Both the position numbers and the translations under genes were made by a program. This document shows, piece by piece, positions 8,848 through 17,758 of a DNA stretch of 64,000 nucleotides. Every line of letters begins with the position of its first letter. The stretch's first letter is position 1. A model generated the notes under the pieces. It saw nothing but the letters and a program-made list of their open reading frames with translations, was not told the DNA's origin and ran no database searches. Source of the DNA: Phytohabitans suffuscus (GTDB lineage: Bacteria > Actinomycetota > Actinomycetes > Mycobacteriales > Micromonosporaceae); assembly GCF_011764565.1 (NCBI RefSeq), contig NZ_AP022871.1, forward strand, positions 9,548,320 to 9,612,319, read 5' to 3'.

Positions 8848-9582
8848 TTAGGCGCGGCGGCCGTGGGCGACCAGGCCGATGCCGCGGCCGGGGGCGAAGT
8901 TCTGGACCACGGTGAACGGGGCGATGCCGAGGCGCAGGACGGCGCCGGCGATACGGCGGGGTTGCAGGAAGCGGCCCGACGTGGCGCTGCGCTCCTCCAT
9001 CTGGGTGGAGGCGGCGGCCAGCTTGCGGGCGGAGACGCGGTTGTGCGCGGCCTCCAGGGCGTAGCCGACGGGCCAGCCGTACTGGCGGACCTTGATGTCG
9101 GTGCAGCCGGCCTGCTCCATCACCTCGACGAGCTGGTCGGGGGTGTAGCGGCGGTAGTGGCCGACGAGCTCGTCGGACGGGCCGAAGCGGTCGGGCCAGG
9201 CGGGGACCGACAGCAGCACGTGGCCGCCGGGGCGGGTGAACGGGACCCACTCGGCGAGGACGGTGCGGTCGTCGGCGATGTGCTCCAGCACCTCGAAGGC
9301 GCAGACCAGGTCGAACTGGGCGCCCTCGGGCACCTTGTGGTGGTCGCCGTGCAGGACGGTGCCGCCGCGCGGGGTGATCCGCTCGGACGCGACCGCCCAC
9401 GAGGACTCGTCCGGCTCGACGCCGGTGTAGGTCGCCAGGTCGGCCAGGCGGGCGCCGAAACCGCCCTGCCCGCAGCCCATCTCTAGGACGCTGGCCGGCG
9501 CGAGCTGGCGCAGCAGCGGGCCCACCACCGCCCACCGGAGGCGGGCGCGGGCGGTCAGGGGCGGCGTGGCGGTCGGGCTCAT
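8848..9582 (-). CDS. class I SAM-dependent methyltransferase
   Basis: 244 aa, last gene of the leftward envelope operon. The Rossmann methyltransferase fold is shown by motif I 'VLEMGCGQGGFG' (about residues 32-43), an acidic ribose contact in 'YTGVEPDESSW', motif 'FDLVCAFEVLEHIADD' and 'RPGGHVLLSVPAW'. Such enzymes methylate sugars, lipids or small molecules; among glycosyltransferases, glycan or glycolipid O-methylation is the natural guess, but the substrate cannot be read. The ATG overlaps the stop of the upstream glycosyltransferase by 4 bp (ATGA), indicating coupled translation. Another methyltransferase, of different sequence, lies at 10782-11567. Confidence 0.88.
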   Translation of the reverse strand: MSPTATPPLTARARLRWAVVGPLLRQLAPASVLEMGCGQGGFGARLADLATYTGVEPDESSWAVASERITPRGGTVLHGDHHKVPEGAQFDLVCAFEVLEHIADDRTVLAEWVPFTRPGGHVLLSVPAWPDRFGPSDELVGHYRRYTPDQLVEVMEQAGCTDIKVRQYGWPVGYALEAAHNRVSARKLAAASTQMEERSATSGRFLQPRRIAGAVLRLGIAPFTVVQNFAPGRGIGLVAHGRRA

Positions 9583-10704
9583 CGGTGTCCAAACTCCAGA
9601 TCGTCGACGGAACGGCGAAGCTGCGCGACGACGGCGGCGGGACGGAAGCGCTCGGCGGCGTACAGCTGGCCGCTCGACTTGAGCTTGGCCAACCGGTCCC
9701 GGTCGTCAGCCAGCGAGCGTAGAGCCTCGGCCAGGGCGGCCGCGTCACCGGGGGCACCAGGACCGCCGTGCCGTCGAGCGCGGTGCGCTGAGGTGCGGTG
9801 TCGGACGTGACGACCACGCAGCCGGCGGCGAGTCCCTGGTAGACCTTCGTCGGCACGACGCGCAGCGCCTTGTCGGTGGTGCCGAAGATGCCCAGGCTGA
9901 CGTCGTGGCCGGCGACCAGGTGCGGCAGCTCGGCGCCGGGCACCCAGTCGAGCCAGGTCACGCGCGGGTTGGGCGCGGCCAGCTCGCGGCAGCGGGCGTA
10001 GTCCTGGCCGGTGCCGACCATAGTGAACTCGATGCGGTCGTCGCCGGCCAGCTCGGCCACCGCCTCGCCGATCGTGGCGGTGCCGTGCAGCGGGGTGAAG
10101 AGCCCCACGAACACCACCCGCAGGGGCGTGTCGGCGTGGTCGGCGTCGGGGTCGCGGCCGGCGTCGAACCACACGTCGCCGGCGCCGACCGGGACGACGA
10201 CGGCCCGCCCGGCCGCGTCGGCCGGCAGCGTCTCGCCCTGCTCGGCGGTGTCGACCACGACCACGTCGGCCCGGCTCAGGGCGGTGCGGTCGATCCAGCG
10301 CATCAGCCGGTGCTTGACGCCGCCGCTGCCGGCCAGGGCCCGGTCCTGCGCGGTGCCGGCCGCGGAGACCAGGTGGTCGAGGGCGATCGGCGTGCCGCGG
10401 AAGAGGCGGCGGGCCAGCCGCACGTCGAAGTGGCCGAGGTAGCCGACCAGCACGGCGTCGGGCTCGGCGCAGCGGCGCTCGCGGCGGGCGGCGACCGCCA
10501 GCCGGGTCCAGCAGGTGGCCAGCCGCCAGGCCAGCAGCGGCACCCGCCACGGCTGGCGGAGCATGGCCACGCGCGCGGCGGTGGAGAGCCGCAGCGGGGC
10601 GTTGACCTCGACGACCTCGTCGCCGCTGGCACGCAGACCCTCGATGAGGACGGCCACCCGGGGTGGCGCTCCACGTCGAACGTGCCGAAAGCCAGCCAGC
10701 GCAT
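9579..10704 (-). CDS. glycosyltransferase, GT-B type, frame broken twice
   Basis: Restored protein of 375 aa starting 'MRWLAFGTFDVERHP'. C-terminal nucleotide-sugar domain features: 'PLRVVFVGLFTPLHGTATI', 'FTMVGTGQDYARC', 'PTKVYQGLAAGCVVVTSD' and 'ALRSLADDRDRLAKL'. The order fits GT4-like retaining glycosyltransferases. Two one-base losses break the frame: one at the GGGG at 10660-10663, which detaches the first 15 codons, and one at the G5 run at 9750-9754, which detaches the last 60. Two added bases give a length divisible by three and a normal C-terminus ending 'DDLEFGHR'. It overlaps the downstream methyltransferase and follows another methyltransferase by 77 bp. Confidence 0.83.
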
Positions 10705-10781
10705 CCGCAGAGCGTACCGGACCCGCCGCGCGGCGCGGAGACCCGCGCGGGCGGCGTCGCCACGGTGCGTAAAGGGAGATC

Positions 10782-11567
10782 TCAGTCGCGTACGAAGGCC
10801 AGCCGGATGAACGTGTAGTCGACGCCGACCCGCTTCCAGCGCACCGGGCGCTCGGGGTGCGCCAGCTCCAGGTCGCCGAGCAGCCGCAGGCCGTGCCGCT
10901 CGGCGAGCGCCACGAGCTCCTTGATCTCCACCGGGGAGAAGATGTGCACCGGCTGGCCGTACGCCGTCCGGCCGCTGGTGTCCGGCGGGTCCTGGTCGTA
11001 GTCGGTGGAGACGACCAGCAGCCCGCCGGGGCGCACGATCCGGGCGGACTCGGCCAGGAACGGCTCCAGCGGCACCCCGTGCTCGATCACGCTCATGCAG
11101 GTCACCGCGTCGAAGCGGCCGTCCGGGAAGTCGGTGGCGGTGATGTCGCCGTACCGGAACAGCACGCCGTCGCGGCGCACGTCGGCGCCGAACTCCAGGT
11201 TGTTGCCGACGAGGTCGGTGAGGCCGAACAGGCGCAGCCACGGCAGCACCGGGGAGTACCGCGCGCTGCCCGCGTCGAGCACCGAGGCGCCGGTGCCCAG
11301 CCGCTCCAGCAGCAGGGCGACCGCGCCGAGGGCGTCCCAGTTCTTCGGGCGGTCGTGGTGCAGCGGCAGCCGCAGCCGCCGGCACTGCGCGACCGCGGCC
11401 ACCCACTCGGCGCGGCTGCGCAGCACGTCGGTCGGGGGCCCGGCGGCCGGGCGGGAGGCGGGCGCGGCGACCGCCCGCTGGAGCCGTACGCGGGTCCACA
11501 GCACGCTCTCGGCCAGCCGCTTGGCCAGCGCGGTGGGCGCTCCTCCGGGCGGTGCCGCCCCTGTCAT
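10782..11567 (-). CDS. SAM-dependent methyltransferase
   Basis: 261 aa. The methyltransferase domain has 'ASVLDAGSARYSPVLPWL' (motif I region), 'GDITATDFPDGRFDAVTCMS' and 'VRPGGLLVVSTDYDQDPP'. The first 75 residues are helical and lie outside the core fold. I chose ATG 11567 because the stop of the preceding gene is 5 bp upstream and the conserved protein begins soon after. It resembles uncharacterised FkbM/methyltransferase-11-like enzymes of glycan clusters. Role inferred from context: methylation of a sugar or lipid carrier in the envelope glycan pathway. Confidence 0.85.
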   Translation of the reverse strand: MTGAAPPGGAPTALAKRLAESVLWTRVRLQRAVAAPASRPAAGPPTDVLRSRAEWVAAVAQCRRLRLPLHHDRPKNWDALGAVALLLERLGTGASVLDAGSARYSPVLPWLRLFGLTDLVGNNLEFGADVRRDGVLFRYGDITATDFPDGRFDAVTCMSVIEHGVPLEPFLAESARIVRPGGLLVVSTDYDQDPPDTSGRTAYGQPVHIFSPVEIKELVALAERHGLRLLGDLELAHPERPVRWKRVGVDYTFIRLAFVRD

Positions 11568-11572
11568 CTGAC

Positions 11573-12538
11573 TCACTCCTCGTGGGGCCGGGGGCGGTGG
11601 ATGCTCAGCGCCGCCATGCCCATGTCGACGGCGGCGAGCACGAGTCGGGAGACCAGCACGACGGCGGCCGCGGACTGCGGCGGTATCGCGGTGGCGAGGG
11701 CCGCGCCGAGCGCCAGCTCGCGCACGCCGATGCCGGCGGGCGCCGGCACGAAGAGCAGGCCCGCGCAGTACGCGAGCGTGAAGCCGCCCACCGCCAGCGG
11801 CAGCGACGCCCAGCCCTCGGCGCCGGCCGCGCGGACCAGGATGAAGCAGTGCAGCCCCATCAGGCACCAGCTGAGCACCTGCCAGCCGGCGGCGGCGAGC
11901 ATGCCGCGGCCGGTGGGGCGCACCGCGACCGGCGGGCGGCGGAAGACGCGCAGGAGCAGGTCGAGCGCCCGCGTGGTGACCGCCGGGTGGATCGCGGCGA
12001 CGAGCACCGGCAGGACCAGCCACAGCCACCAGAACTGGCGCAGCGCGTCGCCGGCGCCGAACGGCAGCAGGACCACCGCGATGCCGAGGCCGACCGCGAG
12101 CGACAGCACGACCGCGAGCACGCTGACCGCGAACGACACCGGGCGCGGCACCTTGAGCTGCTTGGCCAGCTCCACCTGCGCGACGAAGGTCCACACCGAA
12201 CCGGGCAGGTACTTGCCGAGCTGGCTGGTGTAGAAGACCCGGGCGGCCGGTACCACGGGCAGCGGGTGGCCGAGGTCGGCGAGCAGGCGGCGCCAGGCGA
12301 GCATGCCGCTGACACCGGCGGCGACCACCAGGGGCAGCGAGGCGAGCGCGGCGCCCCAGCCGATCGCGCGCAGGGCCGGGCCGGTCTCGTCCCAGTTCGC
12401 GACGACGTACCAGACGCCGGCCGCGGCCGCGACGACCAGAAACCCGATCTTGAACCAGATGCCGAACCGGCGCGGCCGGCGCGGCACGGGCGGGGTGGGT
12501 TCGGACACTGTCGTGCCGGTCGGGCCGGGTGCCGTCAC
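11573..12538 (-). CDS. LPG-synthase-TM (UPF0104)-like membrane protein
   Basis: 321 aa with about eight hydrophobic helices. Conserved blocks are 'RVFYTSQLGKYLPGSVWTFV' and 'PAPAGIGVRELALGAAL', nearly the same as in the gene at 2409-3406, so the two are paralogues. The start GTG at 12538 overlaps the stop of the GT4 gene (GTGA), a typical coupled start; a second GTG lies 10 codons in. Biochemical role unknown. Because it sits beside a polyprenyl-phosphate GT2 and a YfhO protein, a flippase-like role for a lipid-linked sugar is attractive but unproven. Confidence 0.86.
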   Translation of the reverse strand: MTAPGPTGTTVSEPTPPVPRRPRRFGIWFKIGFLVVAAAAGVWYVVANWDETGPALRAIGWGAALASLPLVVAAGVSGMLAWRRLLADLGHPLPVVPAARVFYTSQLGKYLPGSVWTFVAQVELAKQLKVPRPVSFAVSVLAVVLSLAVGLGIAVVLLPFGAGDALRQFWWLWLVLPVLVAAIHPAVTTRALDLLLRVFRRPPVAVRPTGRGMLAAAGWQVLSWCLMGLHCFILVRAAGAEGWASLPLAVGGFTLAYCAGLLFVPAPAGIGVRELALGAALATAIPPQSAAAVVLVSRLVLAAVDMGMAALSIHRPRPHEE

Positions 12539-13629
12539 GAAGAGGCCGTCGCGAGTACCGCGGCGCAGTACGCCCGCCAGCCGGGTGAGGCATCGGCCGG
12601 GCACACGCCCCCGCGCAGCCGCTCCGGCTCCCCGTGGGTGTAGAAGCGACGCAGCGCCTCGGCCAGCGCCGGGACGTTGTCGGGCGCGCAGAGCACCCCG
12701 TCGACGCCGTCGCGGACGTCGTTCTCGACCGTGCCGACCCGGGTGGCGATCACCGGGCGCCCGTGCGCGTACGCCAGGAACGGGTTGAGCGAGGCGGTCA
12801 CCGACCGGTACGGCAGCACGAGCGCGTCGACGTCGGTGAAGAGCGCGGGCACGTCGCCGGCGTCCACGTACCCGGGGCGCAGCTCGACCCTGGAGGAGAG
12901 CCCGAGCTGCCCGACCAGCCGCCGGGTCGCCTCGGCGCCGCCCCAGAACTCCCCCGCCACCCGCAGCGACACGTCGCGCGGCCCGGCGGCCATGGCGCGC
13001 AGCAGCACGTCGAGCCCCTTGTACGGCCGCACGATGCCGAAGAAGAGCAGCCGTCTGAAGACCTCGTCGGTCGGCACGAGCGGCACTCCACAAGCGACGG
13101 TCACCGGTGCCATGTGCTCCAGCACGACGGGCCGGTCGGTCAGCGTCCGGGCGAGCTTGGCCTGCTCGGCCGAGTGCACGAGCACCTCGTCGACCCGGGA
13201 CAGCACGCTGCGGGTGAGCCGTACGTCCCAGGCGAGGCGCTCGTGCGGCAGCACGTTGTGGCACTGCGCCACCACGCGGTTGGCGCGGTCGCGGCCGAGC
13301 CCGGCGAGGATGCCCCGGTAGGCCGGCAGCTGGATGGGCGTGGCGACGACGAGCACGACCACGTCGTAGCCGCGTAGCCGCCGGCCGCAGGCGAGCCACG
13401 TGTCCGGGCGCCGCCACGACAGCCGCCGCACCGTGTCCGGGAACGGCGGCAGCTCCGGCTCGCGGACCGTCAGCTGCCCCGGGTAGAGCAGCTTCGGGTA
13501 CTGGTGCGACCAGGACTCCAGCCGCACCTCGTGGCCCGTCGCGGTCAGCTCGTGCGCCAGCGCCGTCGTGTACTGGGCGATGCCGCCCTTGTACGGGTGC
13601 GCCGGACCCACGATGGCTACTCGCACCAC
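12535..13629 (-). CDS. family 4 glycosyltransferase
   Basis: About 364 aa, GT-B fold. The N-terminus 'VRVAIVGPAHPYKGGIAQY' has the Gly-rich loop of GT4 acceptors. The C-terminal donor domain has 'LFFGIVRPYKGLDVLLRAM' and 'LPYRSVTASLNPFLAYAHG', followed by 'RPVIATRVG'. The usual E-x7-E motif is less clear than in classic GT4 enzymes. Two adjacent GTG codons (13629 and 13626) could start it. It follows the GT2 stop by 14 bp and overlaps the next gene by 4 bp. Predicted cytoplasmic addition of a sugar to a lipid-linked or protein-linked acceptor. Confidence 0.87.
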   Translation of the reverse strand: MVRVAIVGPAHPYKGGIAQYTTALAHELTATGHEVRLESWSHQYPKLLYPGQLTVREPELPPFPDTVRRLSWRRPDTWLACGRRLRGYDVVVLVVATPIQLPAYRGILAGLGRDRANRVVAQCHNVLPHERLAWDVRLTRSVLSRVDEVLVHSAEQAKLARTLTDRPVVLEHMAPVTVACGVPLVPTDEVFRRLLFFGIVRPYKGLDVLLRAMAAGPRDVSLRVAGEFWGGAEATRRLVGQLGLSSRVELRPGYVDAGDVPALFTDVDALVLPYRSVTASLNPFLAYAHGRPVIATRVGTVENDVRDGVDGVLCAPDNVPALAEALRRFYTHGEPERLRGGVCPADASPGWRAYCAAVLATASS

Positions 13630-13643
13630 CCCGGTGGCCCCGC

Positions 13644-14600
13644 TCAGTCGGCCCGCGATCGGACGATGAGGTCGGCCAGGAGCGCGACCGCCGCGATGAT
13701 GAGCCCGGTGACGATGAGCAGCATCGCGTTGGTGGTGACGCGGAAGTAGTACTGGAAGATGTCGACGACCGCCTTGACCACGCCCAGCCCGAACAGGAAC
13801 AGCGCCAGCGGCATCAGCACCTTGATCGGGTTGAAGTACACGGTCATCCGGAGCACCTGCAGGATGTACCGGTAGGCGTCGCGCACGAAGTGGAACTTGC
13901 TCTTGCCGGAGCGCTTCGCGTACTCGATCGGCATGAAGTCGACCTGGTGCTGGTTGGACAGGAACGCCAGCGTGATCGTGGTGACGCAGGAGAAGCCGGG
14001 CGGCAGCAGCCGCAGGTAGGGCAGCGAGACGTCCTTGCGGAACGCCCGCAGGCCGGAGTTGAGGTCGGGGATCTTGGTGCCGGCGAGCACCTCGGCGAAC
14101 TTGCGGATGGCCCACTTGGCCGGCACCCGCAGCGCCTTGTGGCTGCCCTGCTCGGAGGTGCGCGCGCCGACCACCTGGTCGACGTGCTCGTTCTCGCGCA
14201 GGTGCCGCACCAGCTCGGGGATGCGCTCGTTGGGGTACGACATGTCGGCGTCGGTCCAGACGACGATGCCGCCCCTGGCCTCATGCGAGCCGATGCGGCG
14301 GGCGGTGCCGGAGCCGCCGTTGCGCTGGAACGCCATCAGGCGCATGTGGGGGAAGCGGGGCTCCGCCTCGCGGAGCACGGCGAGCGTGTTGTCGGTCGAC
14401 TTGTCGTCGATCACGAGCAGCTCGTAGGAGAACTCGCTGGCGTCCATCGCCTTCGTGATCCGCTCGAGCTCGTCCACCACGTGGGTCTGCTCGTTGTAGC
14501 AGGGCAGCACGATGGTCACGTCGAGCGTGGTCGGCTCAGGTGGCGTAGGTGCCATGGTTGGGCGCCCCTCGGCGGTCCGTACCGTCTGCTCGATAATCAT
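13644..14600 (-). CDS. GT2 polyprenyl-phosphate glycosyltransferase-like, two C-terminal TM helices
   Basis: 318 aa. The GT-A domain has 'VTIVLPCYNEQTHVVDELE', 'LLVIDDKSTDNT' and the metal-binding 'WTDADMSYP'. Two membrane helices follow ('LMPLALFLFGLGVVKAVVD' and 'MLLIVTGLIIAAVALLADL'). This layout is that of CsbB/GtrB/ArnC-type enzymes, which load a sugar onto undecaprenyl phosphate. The start codon overlaps the YfhO gene stop (ATGA); an internal ATG at codon 16, just before the conserved domain, is an alternative. In B. subtilis a CsbB-like GT2 works with a flippase and YfhO, which fits the neighbours here. Confidence 0.9.
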   Translation of the reverse strand: MIIEQTVRTAEGRPTMAPTPPEPTTLDVTIVLPCYNEQTHVVDELERITKAMDASEFSYELLVIDDKSTDNTLAVLREAEPRFPHMRLMAFQRNGGSGTARRIGSHEARGGIVVWTDADMSYPNERIPELVRHLRENEHVDQVVGARTSEQGSHKALRVPAKWAIRKFAEVLAGTKIPDLNSGLRAFRKDVSLPYLRLLPPGFSCVTTITLAFLSNQHQVDFMPIEYAKRSGKSKFHFVRDAYRYILQVLRMTVYFNPIKVLMPLALFLFGLGVVKAVVDIFQYYFRVTTNAMLLIVTGLIIAAVALLADLIVRSRAD

Positions 14601-17600
14601 CGACTCGTCACAATCTGGCCGCGGCGTTCGGCGCCGAGGCCCTCGGAAGCGGAACGGCGGCGGTCCCGGATGCGTCCGGCCACCACCGCCACGACGACGG
14701 CGATGACCATGAGCATAGAGACCCAGCCGCCGAGATTAGCGTATGGCGCGGCATATTCGACGCGCACCACGTGCTCCCCCGCGGGGACGGCGACCGCCGC
14801 GAGGCCGTGGTCGGCGGGGACCAGGTCGGCCGCCTTCCCGTCGACGGTGGCCTTGAACTGACCCTGGATCGCGTCGGCGACGACCAGGTACCCGGCGCCG
14901 CGCGCGGAGACCGAGACCCTGATCCCGTCGGTACCGTCCTCGTCGACGCCGAGGGTGGCCGGCGCGCCCTGCGCGGGTGCCCCCGCCGTGTCGAGCAGGA
15001 CCTGGTCGGGCCGGAGCGTGCCGCTGGCCTCGCGCTCCACCCGGGCCACGCCGTCCGGCTCGACGATCGCCTCGCTGGCCCAGCGGATCCGGGGCGCCGC
15101 GTTCAGCCGCTCGTACACCACGGCGGGCGTGGACCGCACCAGCCGCAGCCCGTCGCCGGTCGCGGTGACCGTGCCGAGCGCGACCCGCCCGTACGTGCCC
15201 TCGGCGCTGAGCGGCCCGCCGAACCCCGTGGTGCTGAACTGGACGGTCAGCTCGGTGCCGGCCGGCACGTCCTCGGCCGCCACCGGGAAGTCGAACGGCT
15301 TGCCCACGGCGAGCCCGTCGGCCAGCCGCCGGGACCGGCCCACCTCCCGACCGGCGGGGTCCTTGAGCACCGCCTCGATCGCCGCCTGCGGGGTGCGCGG
15401 CGGCAGCGGCCCCACCGGCGTGACGACCACGGCGCGCAGCGGGTCCTCGACGGTCACCCGCGGCGCGGACGGGGTGCCCGGCACGACCGTGACCGGCGAG
15501 CCGTGGGGGCCGGCGACGCGGCGGCCGAAGACCCGGTCGGAGGGGCTGGTGACGAAGTAGCGCACGCCCAGCCGGTCGAGGACCGGGCTCCTGGCCACGT
15601 CGGCCCGGGGCGGCAGGTCGAGCCAGGTCGGCGACTCCAGCTGGCGGGTCGGCAGCCCCTGCACCAGCTCGCCGAAGCGCCGGTTGACGAACTGGTGGCC
15701 GCTGAGCCCGCGCAGCTGGAGCTTGGCGTCGGCGCCGGCGTACATCGCCGTCCAGGTGCCGGCGAAACGGTCGTGGCCGAGGTGGTCGGCGAGGAAGCGG
15801 TGGGTGTCCGTGACCGGGTAGAACGTCTCCTTGTCGACCCGGGGCAGGTACGGCACGGTGAGCGTGAGCGCCTGCACGGCCACGAGCACGGGCAGCGTGG
15901 CCGCGGCGCCCAGGCGCACCCGGCTCCACAGCTCCGGCCGCCGGAGCTGGCTCCGCCGCCCGCCCGACCACCAGACCAGGGCGACCGCGGCCACGGTGAG
16001 GGTGAGGAAGGCGGCGCCGACCAGCACCTGCTCGTCGAGCTGGCCGGTGCGCTCGGCCCGCTGCGCGGCGTCGGCGGGCGCGGCGCGGCTGGCCTGCCGC
16101 GCCTGCCAGAAGACCACGGCCCCGAAGGCCGCCGAGCCGAGCGTGACCCCGGCCGCGTACCAGCCACGCCACCGCCGCCCACCCTCGGCGGCAGCGCCGC
16201 CAGCAGCGCCAGCAGCGCCAGCAGCGCCAGCAGCGCCAGCAGCGCCAGCAGCGCCAGCAGCGCCGGCCGTGGCTTCCCGGCGGCGGCGCAGGACCAGCTC
16301 CATGCCGACGGCCGCGAGCGCGGCGATCAGCAGCCACATGACGCTGCGCGCCCGCCCGACGAAGTTGGTGGAGAAGACCGGCAGGTGGTGGGCGAGGCCG
16401 GCACCCGGCGCGGTGTAGATGACGAGCACCCAGAGGCCCAGGGCCGCGACCAGGAACGTCCAGGTGCCGCGCGGCAGGAAGGCGCGGGCCGCCCAGGGCA
16501 TGGCCAGGGCGACCACGATCAGCACGAGACCGGCCGCGCCGACGTACGACATCGACTCGATGAGGTTGACCGGCAGGTACCACTGTGGCGGGTGTGACGG
16601 CGTGACCGAGCCGAGCGCCCACGGCGCGATCGTGGTGATGAGGCTGGCGGCGGAGAGGTGCTCGCCGGCCTGCTGCTCCCGGCCCTCGATCAGCACCAGC
16701 GACATCGACCGGGCGAACGGGAGCAGCTGGAACGCGAGCAGCGCGACCGCGCCGGCCAGCCCCGCCGCCGCCCCGCCGACGACCGACAGGATCCGGCGCC
16801 GGTCCCCCGAGTACGTGGCGAGCGCGCGGACCAGCAGGTAGGGCGCGGCCGTGAAGATCGTGAACGCGGTGACGGCCGGGAAGCCGCCGGCCAGCATGCC
16901 GCCGACCGCGAGGCTGATCAGGGCGGCCTCGCGCACCCGCGGCCGCTGGACGAACCGCTCGGCGGCCCAGAACACCGCCGGGATGAACGCCGCCGTGCGG
17001 GTGTGCGGCCAGTTGGTCCACACGATCATGAACGCGCTGCTCGCGAAGACCAGCCCGCCCAGCACCGCCGCCGGCCGGCCCAGCCGCAGCCGCCGCAGGA
17101 ACAGGAACGTCATGGCCCCGCAGAAGACGGTCTCCAGCAGCTTCACGTAGCCGGGCGCGAGCGTGTCGGGCAGCAGGTAGTACGGCAGGGTGAGCGGGTT
17201 GGCCAGGCCGAGCGTGGGGATCGCGCCGAGCGGTACGCCGCCGACCACGTACGGGTTCCAGGCCGCGAGGTGCCCGTCCCTGAGCTGCCCGGAGAAGAGC
17301 AGCGTGTCCGGCATGACCGCGTCGAACGTGTCGTCCATGTAGCTGTTCCGCACCGGGATGCCGACCAGCCCGACGTCCTGGTACGGGCTGCGCACCTGGA
17401 GCTCGTCGGTGGCGGCCAGCACCTTGCCGCCCCACAGCGGCGAGCCGACCGTGCCGAGCGCGAACAGGACGAAGGCCAGCACCCCGACCGTGGTGAGCAG
17501 GTCGGGCCGCCACCAGCGGCGCCGCGCCGGCCCTTCGCCGTCGCCGTCCTCGTCCGGGGCCGGTGAGGCCGGAGCGGGCGGCGCCGCGGTGTGCTGTGTG

Positions 17601-17605
17601 GTCAT
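14597..17605 (-). CDS. YfhO-like membrane glycosyltransferase, complete
   Basis: 1002 aa and the first gene of the seven-gene leftward operon. A short cytoplasmic N-terminus precedes many membrane helices. The first extracytoplasmic loop carries acidic residues ('YMDDTFDAVMPD'), a common place for GT-C catalytic acids. A large extracellular beta domain (about 600-950) and one C-terminal helix close the protein. A run of Ala-Ala-Gly units near residues 448-470 is encoded by a 9-bp microsatellite. The downstream GT2 is translationally coupled, so it probably transfers the sugar that the GT2 loads on undecaprenyl phosphate. The acceptor is unknown. Confidence 0.9.
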   Translation of the reverse strand: MTTQHTAAPPAPASPAPDEDGDGEGPARRRWWRPDLLTTVGVLAFVLFALGTVGSPLWGGKVLAATDELQVRSPYQDVGLVGIPVRNSYMDDTFDAVMPDTLLFSGQLRDGHLAAWNPYVVGGVPLGAIPTLGLANPLTLPYYLLPDTLAPGYVKLLETVFCGAMTFLFLRRLRLGRPAAVLGGLVFASSAFMIVWTNWPHTRTAAFIPAVFWAAERFVQRPRVREAALISLAVGGMLAGGFPAVTAFTIFTAAPYLLVRALATYSGDRRRILSVVGGAAAGLAGAVALLAFQLLPFARSMSLVLIEGREQQAGEHLSAASLITTIAPWALGSVTPSHPPQWYLPVNLIESMSYVGAAGLVLIVVALAMPWAARAFLPRGTWTFLVAALGLWVLVIYTAPGAGLAHHLPVFSTNFVGRARSVMWLLIAALAAVGMELVLRRRREATAGAAGAAGAAGAAGAAGAAGAAGGAAAEGGRRWRGWYAAGVTLGSAAFGAVVFWQARQASRAAPADAAQRAERTGQLDEQVLVGAAFLTLTVAAVALVWWSGGRRSQLRRPELWSRVRLGAAATLPVLVAVQALTLTVPYLPRVDKETFYPVTDTHRFLADHLGHDRFAGTWTAMYAGADAKLQLRGLSGHQFVNRRFGELVQGLPTRQLESPTWLDLPPRADVARSPVLDRLGVRYFVTSPSDRVFGRRVAGPHGSPVTVVPGTPSAPRVTVEDPLRAVVVTPVGPLPPRTPQAAIEAVLKDPAGREVGRSRRLADGLAVGKPFDFPVAAEDVPAGTELTVQFSTTGFGGPLSAEGTYGRVALGTVTATGDGLRLVRSTPAVVYERLNAAPRIRWASEAIVEPDGVARVEREASGTLRPDQVLLDTAGAPAQGAPATLGVDEDGTDGIRVSVSARGAGYLVVADAIQGQFKATVDGKAADLVPADHGLAAVAVPAGEHVVRVEYAAPYANLGGWVSMLMVIAVVVAVVAGRIRDRRRSASEGLGAERRGQIVTSR
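16201..16263 (+). repeat. 9-bp in-frame microsatellite in the YfhO gene
   Basis: Seven perfect head-to-tail copies of 'cagcagcgc' (plus strand), coding on the minus strand for Ala-Ala-Gly units. The unit is a multiple of three, so copy-number change alters linker length without shifting the frame. Confidence 0.93.
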
Positions 17606-17722
17606 CGCCTTCTTCCGTGTGGCTCCCCCGTGAGGCGCCCCTCGCGGTCGCGAGGCCTCGAAGAGGATTACGGTGCCGAAGGCCGGACGGATGACTCGCT
17701 CCCCTCTGAAAAAACCACCACT

Positions 17723-17758
17723 GTTCTTCTAGAAAGCCACGTTCTTCTAGAAAGCCAC
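17723..17758 (+). repeat. 18-bp tandem duplication across the treZ stop
   Basis: 'gttcttctagaaagccac' occurs twice in perfect tandem. The second copy contains the end of treZ, including its stop codon at 17747-17749 on the minus strand. The first copy is just downstream. Confidence 0.95.
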
